Origin: Nocardia fusca NBRC 14340
Lineage (GTDB): Bacteria; Actinomycetota; Actinomycetes; Mycobacteriales; Mycobacteriaceae
Assembly: GCF_001618425.1 (NCBI RefSeq)
Contig: NZ_BDCU01000031.1
Span: 248,001-312,000, forward strand
Direction: 5' to 3'
Length of the DNA: 64,000 nt
A program made the position numbers and the translations under genes. The notes under the pieces were generated by a model. The model searched no databases. It saw only the letters and a list, made by a program, of their open reading frames with translations, and was not told the origin of the DNA. Shown piece after piece: positions 1 to 7,679 of this stretch (its first letter is position 1; every line of letters begins with the position of its first letter).

Positions 1-1
1 C

Positions 2-262
2 GTTATCGGCGGTGACACGGACCGGACCGTTCTTGTCGACGGATACACCACCGCACTGCTGATCGCGGCGTTGTTCGTCGGTTTCGGTTCGATCGCGGCC
101 GTGGCGGTCCTGCCCGCCGACCGGCCGCGGCGAACAGCCGGTGGGCGCAGCGATACGCCGAACTCCGTGGGGCCGCATCCGTCCGCACTCCCCGGCGGCC
201 CCGCCCTCGACGGGTCGCGGCCGGTGGGCGACCATGTGGGCTCCCCGGCTGAGCGGTCGTAG
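2..262 (+). CDS. C-terminal end of an MFS-type efflux transporter (partial, 5' end outside window)
   Basis: The reading frame is open from the window edge to a TAG stop at 260-262 and encodes about 86 residues. The first 40 residues read as the last transmembrane helix of a drug-type MFS exporter: a GYTTALLIAALFVGFGS stretch followed by a helix ending in VAVLPADRPRR. The rest is a charged, Pro/Gly-rich cytoplasmic tail. The 14-TM DHA2 family characteristically ends this way. It lies upstream of, and in the same direction as, the siderophore-type ABC pair, so it may export the metallophore, but a zinc-box spacer separates the two. Only the tail is visible, so substrate and family are inferred. 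Confidence 0.6.
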   Translation, partial: VIGGDTDRTVLVDGYTTALLIAALFVGFGSIAAVAVLPADRPRRTAGGRSDTPNSVGPHPSALPGGPALDGSRPVGDHVGSPAERS

Positions 263-691
263 CGGTGGGTGGGAAGACCGGCGCGAACATCACCTGTCGG
301 CCGCGATCGGGGCGGCGCCATGGCGAGCCGATACAGCGGCGCCCGCGGCCGATGACTCCGGAAATCGCGGTCGGGGCCCGGCGTGACAACGGCAGTACGC
401 GGTCGTCGAGGACGAAAAGACGCACTGTCTCGGCTGTCCGGTCCGGTGGCGAGATGGTCTGTGTCGCGGGCTTCTCCGGTGTGCGCGTGGATGTGCGGGG
501 CCGCGGAAAGCGCTGGCTCGGGTCGGCTGAATCCGGTGCGGCGCTGTGTTACAGTTCGCGCATTCGACAATGACAATCGTTTTCTTAACGCTATGGCTGT
601 TGATGAAGTTGGCCTCGATTGCGATAGCCCGCGCGACGGTGCTGCCGAAGGGGCAGGCGCGTCTCGTGGGTGATGGACAGGAGCCGTGAAA
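263..691. other. Intergenic spacer before the ABC pair
   Basis: No convincing gene is seen in this 429-bp spacer; the open frames in it have arginine-rich, shadow-like translations. Its notable content is the zinc-box-like palindrome at 571-585 and, just before the ABC gene, the ribosome site AGGAG at 679-683. Confidence 0.6.
571..585. promoter_or_regulatory. Zur-box-like operator upstream of the ABC transporter pair
   Basis: The 15-mer TGACAATCGTTTTCT matches the actinobacterial Zur box TGAAAATGATTTTCA at 11 of 15 positions. It sits about 107 bp before the ABC start at 692, in an AT-rich island that stands out from its GC-rich surroundings. It is the weakest of the five better sites in the window, but its placement before the uptake genes fits a common regulon. 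Confidence 0.55.
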
Positions 692-2542
692 ATGGGTGGT
701 ACCGGGGCATCGCTCCAGGTAGACGAGGTAGGACAGGAACCCCGTGCGGTCGCGGACGAGGCCGGGGTGACACCCGGCAGCGCCCTGTTCCGCGTGACCG
801 AGCCGGTACGCGCGCGGCTCGGTGCGTCCTTGGCGATCGGTGCCCTGGGCGGAGCGGCCGGGGTGGCCGGTTTCGTGGGGTTGGCGCTCGTGCTCGGCGA
901 GCTGTTGGACGCCGAGACCGAGACCGGCACGGTGGTGGCTTTCCTGGTGCTGGCCGCGGTCGGGTTTCTCACCCGATTCGCCATGCGCGCATGGTCTTTC
1001 CTCCTCTCCCATCTGGCCTCCTTCGATCTCGAGCAACGTTTGCGCAGCGATCTCGCCGCGCATCTCGGCCGGGTCCCGCTGGGTGAGGCGCAGCGCCTGG
1101 GCTCGGGGGCGGTGAAAAAGGTCGTCCAGGACGATGTCCGCGGCCTGCACATGGCGGTGGCCGACGCCGTACCACTGGCCGGTTTCACGGTGGCCCAGCC
1201 CATCGCCGCGCTCGTGGCGCTGGGTTTCGTGGATTGGCGGCTGCTGCTGGCGGTCGCGTTGTTCCTGCCCGTGGTGTTCGTCGGGATGCAGCTGACATTG
1301 CGGGATTACGTCGAGACCCGGCGTCGTTACGACGAGGCCAACGAGGCCATCAACGCGGCGACGGTGGAGTTCGTCCAGGGTATGCCGGTGGTGCGGACCT
1401 TCGACGACGGCACGGTCTCGTTCCGGCGTTTCGTCGACCGGGTCCGGCAGTTCAATATCGCGACCACCGTCTGGCAGAACAACAATCGCAGTGCGATGAT
1501 CTTCGCCAATCTTACGGTGGCACCGCTGCCCACCATCGTGATCGTGACCGCGGTGGGTATCTGGCTGACGGCGAACGGGTCGATGTCGCCGGCGCAACTG
1601 ATCGCCGCGATTCTGATCGGCACTCTTCCGGTCGAATCGGTGGTGCCGCTGATGAACCTGTCCAATCTGATCAACGACTCCAAGGCCGGTGCCGCTCGCA
1701 TCGCCGAGCTGCTCGATATCGAGCCGTTGCCGGAGCCCGAGAACCCGCGGTCCCCGGCCGACGGGTCGATCGTGTTCCGGTCCGTCCGGTTCGGTTACGC
1801 GGGTGCGGACCGGTCCGCGCTGGACGGTGTGGATCTGACTGTTCCGAGCGGCACCGTGTGCGCGTTGGTCGGTCCGTCGGGGTCGGGTAAATCTACGGTC
1901 GCACGCCTGATTCCACGGTTCTGGGATGTGGATTCCGGGCAGGTGCTCGTTGGTGGGGTGGATGTCCGCGAGATCGCCTCCGCGGATCTGCTCCGGCACC
2001 TGGCGATGGTGTTCCAGGATCCGTTCCTGCTGTCCGACACCGTGGCGGAGAACATCCGGCTCGCTCGCCCCTCGGCGACCGACGCCGAGGTCGAGGCCGC
2101 GGCGCGGGCCGCCCAGGCCCACGATTTCATCGTCTCGGAACTACCGCAGGGCTACGACACGCCGGTCGGTGAGCGGGGGGCGCGATTGTCCGGTGGTCAA
2201 CGGCAGCGGATCACCATCGCCCGTGCCCTGTTGTCGGATGCTCCGATCGTGATCCTCGACGAGGCGACCTCGTTCGCCGACCCGGAGAACGAGGCGGCCA
2301 TCCAGGATGCGATCGCCGAGCTCACGCGTGGTCGTACCGTGCTCGTTGTCGCGCATCGCCTGTCCACGATCGTCGATGCGGACCAGATTGTGGTGCTCGA
2401 ATCCGGCCGGGTGTCCGAATCCGGCACGCATACCGAACTGCTCGCGTCCGGCGGCCGCTATGCCCGGCTCTGGGAGCACCACCAGCGCGCCCGCGGCTGG
2501 GGTCTGGGCAGCGGCAAGAACAAGGAGGCCACGAACCGATGA
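692..2542 (+). CDS. ABC transporter, permease-ATPase fusion (YbtP/IrtA-like, metallophore uptake)
   Basis: A 616-residue half-transporter with an N-terminal six-helix membrane domain (about residues 35-320) and a C-terminal ATPase. Visible motifs are Walker A GPSGSGKS near 394, signature LSGGQ near 499 and Walker B IVILDEA near 519. Although the fold is of exporter type, the YbtP/YbtQ and IrtA/IrtB branch imports ferric siderophores, and this pair sits beside a yersiniabactin-like pathway. It lacks the N-terminal siderophore-interacting domain of mycobacterial IrtA. The ATG at 692 is preferred because AGGAG lies 8 bases upstream; a GTG at 686 is only 2 bases from that site. It overlaps the next gene by ATGA, so the two proteins are probably made as a heterodimer. 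Import of a zinc complex is inferred from the operator at 571. Confidence 0.85.
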   Translation: MGGTGASLQVDEVGQEPRAVADEAGVTPGSALFRVTEPVRARLGASLAIGALGGAAGVAGFVGLALVLGELLDAETETGTVVAFLVLAAVGFLTRFAMRAWSFLLSHLASFDLEQRLRSDLAAHLGRVPLGEAQRLGSGAVKKVVQDDVRGLHMAVADAVPLAGFTVAQPIAALVALGFVDWRLLLAVALFLPVVFVGMQLTLRDYVETRRRYDEANEAINAATVEFVQGMPVVRTFDDGTVSFRRFVDRVRQFNIATTVWQNNNRSAMIFANLTVAPLPTIVIVTAVGIWLTANGSMSPAQLIAAILIGTLPVESVVPLMNLSNLINDSKAGAARIAELLDIEPLPEPENPRSPADGSIVFRSVRFGYAGADRSALDGVDLTVPSGTVCALVGPSGSGKSTVARLIPRFWDVDSGQVLVGGVDVREIASADLLRHLAMVFQDPFLLSDTVAENIRLARPSATDAEVEAAARAAQAHDFIVSELPQGYDTPVGERGARLSGGQRQRITIARALLSDAPIVILDEATSFADPENEAAIQDAIAELTRGRTVLVVAHRLSTIVDADQIVVLESGRVSESGTHTELLASGGRYARLWEHHQRARGWGLGSGKNKEATNR

Positions 2543-4284
2543 GGAGAATTCTGCGGCTCATGCTGCTCGCCGCCGGGGACTACCGGGACGAGTTCCGCCG
2601 CACTCTGTGGTGCGCGTTTCTCGGTTCGATCCTGCAGGCGGCAGCCTATGCCACGCTGATTCCGATTCTGTACGAGCTGAGCCAACCCGATGTGAACACC
2701 ACCGTCGTGTGGACCTGGTTCGGCGTACTGGTGGCCTGCTGGGTGTTTCAGGCGGCATTCCACTACGGGCAGCTCCGGTTCGAGTTCGGGCGGTGGGCCG
2801 ATGTGCTCGCCGCCACCCGGCTGCGACTGGGTGACACTTTGCGGACCATGCCGCAGGCCGACCTCGAGCGCCGGGCCGCGGGGGACCTCACCACGGTGAT
2901 GGGCAGCAATGTCGCCAACGCGACGATGAGTTCGTCCGGAATGGCCCTGCTGTTCATCCAGATGGTGACGGTCCCGGCGGTCATCGGGGTGATCATCATC
3001 GGAATCGACTGGCGCCTGGGTCTGGTGCTCGCGGTATCGCTACCGTTCGCGGTGCTGTTCGTCCGCCGTATCCAGCAGATCACCGGCGCGGGTGCGCGCC
3101 GGACCGACGCGGCCGATGCCGCGGCGGCGAGCCGGATCGTCGAATACGTCCAGGGCTTGCCCGTGCTGCGCGCGACCGGGCAGATCGGCAGCTCCTCGCA
3201 GCGACTGGTCGAGACCCTCGAAGAGCAGAACGAGGCCATGTCGGGGATGCAGAAACGACTGACCTGGCCGGGCCTGCTGGCCTCCAGCGTCGTTCAATTG
3301 TGTCTGGTGGTGATGGTCGCCGTCGGGTCGGCGCTGGTACTCGATCTGGATATGTCGGCGGCGTTACTGATCGCCGTGGTGGCCGCCGCGGTGCGATTCG
3401 CGGAGCCGCTGTCGACCATGGCCAATCTTTCGGCGATTTTCGAGATCACCGACTCGGCGCTGGAACGTGTCGGTGCGGTGCTGGATGCCCCGGCGCTCCC
3501 GGTGGGCGAGCCGGAAGCGCGAATCACCGGCTATGACATCGAATTCGCGGATGTGCACTTCGCCTACCCCGATGGCTCACCGGTCCTACGCGGGGTGTCC
3601 TTCACTGCTCCCGCGCGGTCGCTCACCGCCCTGGTGGGTCCGTCCGGCTCCGGCAAGACGACGGTGACCAGGATGCTGACCCGGTACGCGGACCCGGAAG
3701 CCGGCAGCGTCCGGATCGGCGGCCTCGACTTGCGCGACCTCGACCCGGTGGAGATCTATCGCAATATCGCGGTGGTTTTCCAGGATGTGTACCTGTTCGA
3801 CGATACGATCCGCGCGAATATCGCGATGGCCGCACCCGACGCCACCCAGGAAGAAATCGAGGCCGCGGCCAGGGCCGCCAATGTCCACACCTTCGTCGAA
3901 CGGCTTCCGCGCGGTTACGACACCCGGGTCGGCGAGATCGGTGGCGCGTTGTCCGGTGGGGAACGTCAGCGTATTTCGATCGCCCGCGCGATCTTGAAGA
4001 ACGCGCCGATCGTCCTGCTCGACGAACCGACCGCCGCGCTGGATACCGAGAGCGAGGTCTATGTCCAGGACGCCATCGATGCGCTGGTCGCGGAGAAGAC
4101 GGTTGTCGTGATCGCGCATCGGCTCTCCACTGTGGTGGCGGCGGATCAGATCCTGGTCCTGGAGGACGGTGTGGTATCCGAGCGCGGCACCCACGACGAA
4201 CTGCTGGCCCGGCGGGGTCGCTACAGCGCAATGTGGGAGGCCCAGACACGGGCGCGGCACTGGCGGGTCACCGCGTCGGTATAA
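2539..4284 (+). CDS. ABC transporter, permease-ATPase fusion (YbtQ/IrtB-like partner)
   Basis: A 581-residue half-transporter, the partner of the preceding gene: six predicted helices (about 20-300), then an ATPase with Walker A GPSGSGKT near 367, LSGGERQRI near 472 and Walker B IVLLDEPT. The ATG overlaps the previous stop (ATGA) and is preceded by AAGGAGG, so translation is coupled. Heterodimeric exporter-fold ABC pairs next to salicylate/thiazoline NRPS genes are the known arrangement for yersiniabactin (YbtPQ), and mycobactin uptake uses the comparable IrtAB pair. A role in taking the loaded metallophore back into the cell is therefore the likeliest function; export of the free ligand is the alternative. 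Confidence 0.85.
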   Translation: MRRILRLMLLAAGDYRDEFRRTLWCAFLGSILQAAAYATLIPILYELSQPDVNTTVVWTWFGVLVACWVFQAAFHYGQLRFEFGRWADVLAATRLRLGDTLRTMPQADLERRAAGDLTTVMGSNVANATMSSSGMALLFIQMVTVPAVIGVIIIGIDWRLGLVLAVSLPFAVLFVRRIQQITGAGARRTDAADAAAASRIVEYVQGLPVLRATGQIGSSSQRLVETLEEQNEAMSGMQKRLTWPGLLASSVVQLCLVVMVAVGSALVLDLDMSAALLIAVVAAAVRFAEPLSTMANLSAIFEITDSALERVGAVLDAPALPVGEPEARITGYDIEFADVHFAYPDGSPVLRGVSFTAPARSLTALVGPSGSGKTTVTRMLTRYADPEAGSVRIGGLDLRDLDPVEIYRNIAVVFQDVYLFDDTIRANIAMAAPDATQEEIEAAARAANVHTFVERLPRGYDTRVGEIGGALSGGERQRISIARAILKNAPIVLLDEPTAALDTESEVYVQDAIDALVAEKTVVVIAHRLSTVVAADQILVLEDGVVSERGTHDELLARRGRYSAMWEAQTRARHWRVTASV

Positions 4285-4386
4285 CGCGAGAAGGTCGCGG
4301 TGACTCGGAGACCATCCGCCCGGGCCTTCGAGCAGGCGCGGCGATTGTTGCTTGCCACCCCCCTCGGCCGGTCCGGGCCCCGCCCG

Positions 4387-4707
4387 TCAGTGGGGGCCGG
4401 TGATCCGGGCGAGCATGATGCCGCCGACGATCATCGACAGTGCCAGTACCCGGCCCGCGCTGAGGGGATCCTTGTCGACGATCACGCCGAGGCCGATGGC
4501 ACCCAGTGCGCCGATGCCGGTGAACACGGCGTAGGCGGTGCCGACGGGCAGGGTCCGCATCGCATGGGAGAGCAGGTATACCGCGACTGCGGCGAGCCCG
4601 AAGCAGAGCAGGGTGGGCAGTGGCCGGGTGAAGTTCTGTGTCGGTTTGATGCTCTGCGACCAGGCGATCTCGACCACTCCTGCCAGAGCGAGGACGAGCC
4701 AGCTCAT
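4387..4707 (-). CDS. Small multidrug resistance (SMR) transporter, Gdx/SugE-like
   Basis: A 106-residue protein of four transmembrane helices, the normal SMR length. The conserved glutamate of helix 1 is present (VVEIAWS), followed by the PVGTAYAVFTGIGALGA signature typical of the Gdx (SugE) guanidinium-exporter branch rather than EmrE/QacC. The start is set at the ATG read from 4707; longer frames only add an Arg/Ser-rich extension. It begins one base after the azoreductase stop, so the two are an operon. It acts in the inner membrane as a proton-coupled antiporter of small cations. Nothing ties it to the metallophore pathway. Confidence 0.85.
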   Translation of the reverse strand: MSWLVLALAGVVEIAWSQSIKPTQNFTRPLPTLLCFGLAAVAVYLLSHAMRTLPVGTAYAVFTGIGALGAIGLGVIVDKDPLSAGRVLALSMIVGGIMLARITGPH

Positions 4708-4708
4708 T

Positions 4709-5356
4709 TCAGTAGCCCTTTCCGAGTTCGCGGGCGGTGTCGAGGGCGAGCGCATACGACGCGTCGTGCTCGCCGCGCAGCCGGGCAAGCGCCGGATCCT
4801 GGCGCGAATTGGCCAGCTCGGCGTTGATGAAGACCGTGCCGGTCACGGCGAAATGGCCCGCGAAGAAATCGCGGAGATAGCGCTCCTGATAGTCGAAAGC
4901 GGCCTTGGGCGTACCGGGTGAGTAGGCCCCGCCGCGGGCGGTGGCCACCACGAACCGGCGCGGCGCCAGCGACATCCGCGGAAAGGTCACCTGATCGAGC
5001 CACGCCTTGAGCGCCGCCGGAATGGAGTAGTTGTACATCGGGGTGCCGATCAGCACGATGTCGGCGGCGAGCAGCTCGGTCAGTAGCGGCTCGACGATCC
5101 GCCATGCGGCGGCTTGGGCAGGGGTACGTACCAGCGTGGCGAGCCGATCGAGGTCGGTCTCGCCCGCGGCGAGGACCGCGTCGCAGATCTCGGTCCAGCC
5201 GGCATCGATGAACGGCACCGGATCGGCCGCCAGATCCCGGTACACATAGCCGGCACCGGGATGTTCGAGGCGCCAGGAGTCGGCGAACGCTGCACTCACC
5301 TCACGGCTGATCGAACGGGTGCGTGCGCTTGCGTCCAGGTGCAACAGAGTGGGCAT
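4709..5356 (-). CDS. FMN-dependent NAD(P)H azoreductase (AzoR family)
   Basis: A 215-residue flavodoxin-fold quinone/azo reductase. The N-terminal HLDASART segment is the FMN phosphate loop, and PMYNYSIPAALKAWLDQV near residue 100 is the diagnostic AzoR motif. Such enzymes reduce azo compounds and quinones by two-electron transfer and often serve as thiol-stress or quinone detoxification enzymes. A good ribosome site (GGAGG on the minus strand) precedes the ATG. It is divergent from a TetR gene, and two related palindromes lie between them, so it is probably induced by a small electrophile or quinone. The downstream SMR gene is co-transcribed. Confidence 0.88.
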   Translation of the reverse strand: MPTLLHLDASARTRSISREVSAAFADSWRLEHPGAGYVYRDLAADPVPFIDAGWTEICDAVLAAGETDLDRLATLVRTPAQAAAWRIVEPLLTELLAADIVLIGTPMYNYSIPAALKAWLDQVTFPRMSLAPRRFVVATARGGAYSPGTPKAAFDYQERYLRDFFAGHFAVTGTVFINAELANSRQDPALARLRGEHDASYALALDTARELGKGY

Positions 5357-5371
5357 AATGAAACCTCCAGA

Positions 5372-5427
5372 TAAGTGGACGCCGTGTCCACTTAGTGGAT
5401 CATAGAATCAACTGGACACAATGTCCA
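5372..5427. promoter_or_regulatory. Paired palindromic operators between azoreductase and TetR genes
   Basis: Site 1 is TAAGTGGAC (5372-5380), 5-base spacer, GTCCACTTA (5386-5394), a perfect 9-bp inverted repeat. Site 2 is TGGACA-CAA-TGTCCA (5413-5427), which is followed by CTTA so that it repeats the right half of site 1. Both lie in the divergent promoter and are typical of TetR autoregulation with control of the opposing gene. Confidence 0.8.
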
Positions 5428-5449
5428 CTTATTGCGTTAGGGTGCTGGG

Positions 5450-6055
5450 ATGGATATTCGCGTCGACCTGCTCACGGCACCGGCACCCGGTGGTGGCGAA
5501 CGAGCGGACGCAGCGCGCAATCGGGCGAAGATCCTCGCCGCGGCGGCCGAACTGTTCACCAACCGCGATCCACGCGCGGTAACCATGGACGACATCGCAA
5601 AGGCGGCCGGCGTGGGGCGCGGCACGCTGTATCGCCGCTATCCGGATATCGGCGCCATCGCGACGGCATTGCTGGACGACCACGAACGAAAGCTCCAGGA
5701 GCAGTTGCTCGGCGGGACGCCACCATTGGGACCTGGCGCGCCTCCGGCGGAGCGGCTGGCAGCCTTCTACGCGGCCATGGTCGAATTGCTCGACGCGCAC
5801 GGTGATCTCGTGCTGGGCGCGGAACGCGGTGAAGCACGGTTCGCCACCGGCGCGTACGGGTTCTGGGCTGCGCATGTGCGGGCGCTGCTGGTAGCAGCGG
5901 GGGTGGCGCGACCCGATCCGCTCGTCGACGTCCTACTCGCCCCCGTGGCCGTGGAGGTCTATCGGCATCAGCGCGAGCGAGGCATCGATTCCGGGCAGAT
6001 CACCGCCGCGCTCGCCGACCTGGCCCACGCCGTCATCGCGTCTGCGACCAGCTGA
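5450..6055 (+). CDS. TetR-family transcriptional regulator
   Basis: A 201-residue protein. The N-terminal helix-turn-helix is clear: AKILAAAAELF, then VTMDDIAKAAGVGRGTLYRRYPD at about residues 45-67. The C-terminal ligand domain is unassigned. It is transcribed away from the azoreductase-SMR operon, and the two palindromes between them are the presumed binding sites. The likely job is repression of that operon until a toxic ligand (dye, quinone or electrophile) binds. It does not look part of the metallophore regulon, since no zinc box lies here. Confidence 0.88.
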   Translation: MDIRVDLLTAPAPGGGERADAARNRAKILAAAAELFTNRDPRAVTMDDIAKAAGVGRGTLYRRYPDIGAIATALLDDHERKLQEQLLGGTPPLGPGAPPAERLAAFYAAMVELLDAHGDLVLGAERGEARFATGAYGFWAAHVRALLVAAGVARPDPLVDVLLAPVAVEVYRHQRERGIDSGQITAALADLAHAVIASATS

Positions 6056-6255
6056 TCCGCACACCGGCTACCCACCCGCCCGGCATCGGGCCCCTGCCCC
6101 GGCCGGTTCATGATTCGGCTGCGATCGGCCTCGGCAGTCTGCTACTCCTGCGGCGGCGTCCGGACGCCGGCGAATTGCTGATGCTCGTTGCCCTGACCGC
6201 CGTCGCCGCGGCGGGGATCATGGACCCGACACCGGAAACACGTCGAGCCTCGGGC

Positions 6256-7578
6256 TCAACGAGGCCGAACCGCGCTGTGCGCGGGAGCCGGTACGAGGTA
6301 CGGGGCGATGCAGGCGAGTTTCTCGCAGGTCTCCTCGTGTTCTCGCTCCGGTGTCGAGCCGGTGACGACACCGGCTCCGGCGCGCAACCAGCTCCGGCCG
6401 CCGCGTTGATAGACAGCGCGCAGAACCAGTGCGGCATCGAGGACGCCGGTGCTGTCCGCACGGACGACGGTACCGCTGTAGAGGCCGCGGGTGCCGGGTT
6501 CGAGATCGCCGATCGCGGCGCAGGCGGGTGCCTTGGGGATGCCGGAGGCAGTGATGGCGGGGAAGACGGCGGCGAGTGCGTCCCAGCCGCTCTGCTCGGG
6601 GGGCAACAGAGTTTCGACCCGGGACGCGAGATGCTGCACGCTGCCGCGCTCCTTGACGGTGAGGAATTCGCTGACTCGCGTGGCACTGCCGAGGCTGTCG
6701 AGTTCGTCGTAGGCGAGTCGTACGGAGGTGGCGTGTTCGTAGACCTCCTTCGGATCGGTGAGCAGAGCATCCCGGAGCGCGCGGTCGTGGTCGGCATCGC
6801 CGGTGCGGGCGCGGGTACCGGCCAGCGGTTGGGTCGCGGCCCGCCCGGCGCCGTCGGCTTCGAGGACGGTCTCCGGGCTCACCCCGGCGGCCTGCCAGCC
6901 GCCGAGGTCCAGCAGGAAGGAGCGGGCCGGGGTGTTGTTCCGGCGGACCGCCACATAGGAGGCCGGCATATCGACCGCGAACGGCACGTCGACCTGCCGG
7001 GACATGATCACTTTGTGGAACTCGCCGTGGTGGATGCGGTCCAGGGCATGCCGTACGCGCCGTAGATACGCGGTGTCGACCTCGCCCACCGGCACCGGTG
7101 CGGGCGCCGGCGCGGTGGCGGTGATATCGGGCAGGTCGAGGGTGAACGGGGCGCCGTAGCAACGGCTGTGCACCGTGGTTTCGGTGATCTCGAGTTCCAC
7201 ACCGGGCACCATGAAGTGGGCGAGGATATCGTCCGGAGACGCGGTATCGGGCCGGCACAGTTCGAAGCACGCCCAGCCGTAGGCCCGCCACCGCGGCACC
7301 GGTGCCCGGTCGAGCGCGGCCCGGATCTGCGCCCACGGTGTGCCGGTCCAGGATTCGGTGCGGTCGCCGCCGAGGGTGGTGTGCAGCCGGCCGGGGCCGA
7401 CGGTCACCGCGCCGATCGGATTTCCGGCCACATACCAGTGTCCCGGCTGTTCGTAGACCACGTAGTCGGTGAGCTGTCCGGAGGCCGCGATCGCGGCCGC
7501 CAGCGCCAACGGGTCGGAGTGGTGCCGGCGCACGGTATGCACATAGTCGTCAGCGCCGAGAGTGGTGGACCGGTTCAT
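6256..7578 (-). CDS. Salicylate synthase (MbtI/Irp9/YbtS type)
   Basis: A 440-residue chorismate-utilising enzyme converting chorismate through isochorismate to salicylate plus pyruvate, the starter unit for the NRPS. Catalytic residues line up with MbtI at a constant offset of 16: the general base Lys189 (FHKVIMSR), the general acid Glu236 (SPET) and the magnesium ligands around Glu278 (DPKEVYEH). The GTR motif and SGIPKA segment are present. The start is the ATG read from 7578; upstream in-frame sequence is low-quality coding and would overlap the halogenase gene. It is the last gene of a leftward operon behind the O-methyltransferase, P450 and halogenase. Mg2+-dependent and cytosolic. Confidence 0.93.
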   Translation of the reverse strand: MNRSTTLGADDYVHTVRRHHSDPLALAAAIAASGQLTDYVVYEQPGHWYVAGNPIGAVTVGPGRLHTTLGGDRTESWTGTPWAQIRAALDRAPVPRWRAYGWACFELCRPDTASPDDILAHFMVPGVELEITETTVHSRCYGAPFTLDLPDITATAPAPAPVPVGEVDTAYLRRVRHALDRIHHGEFHKVIMSRQVDVPFAVDMPASYVAVRRNNTPARSFLLDLGGWQAAGVSPETVLEADGAGRAATQPLAGTRARTGDADHDRALRDALLTDPKEVYEHATSVRLAYDELDSLGSATRVSEFLTVKERGSVQHLASRVETLLPPEQSGWDALAAVFPAITASGIPKAPACAAIGDLEPGTRGLYSGTVVRADSTGVLDAALVLRAVYQRGGRSWLRAGAGVVTGSTPEREHEETCEKLACIAPYLVPAPAHSAVRPR

Positions 7579-7679
7579 CGTGCTCGCTATCCGATTCGGG
7601 GAGATGCCGACCGCGCAGCGGCCGGATCGCGGTTGCTGCTGGGTACGGCGATCCGGGCCGCCGTCGAAGATCGGGGGAG

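Noticed and set aside
6108..6300. Plus-strand stretch reading like a membrane protein end (LGSLLLLRRRPDAGELLMLVA)
   Set aside because: No start signal, and it runs antisense into the salicylate synthase 3' end; too short to assign to a family.
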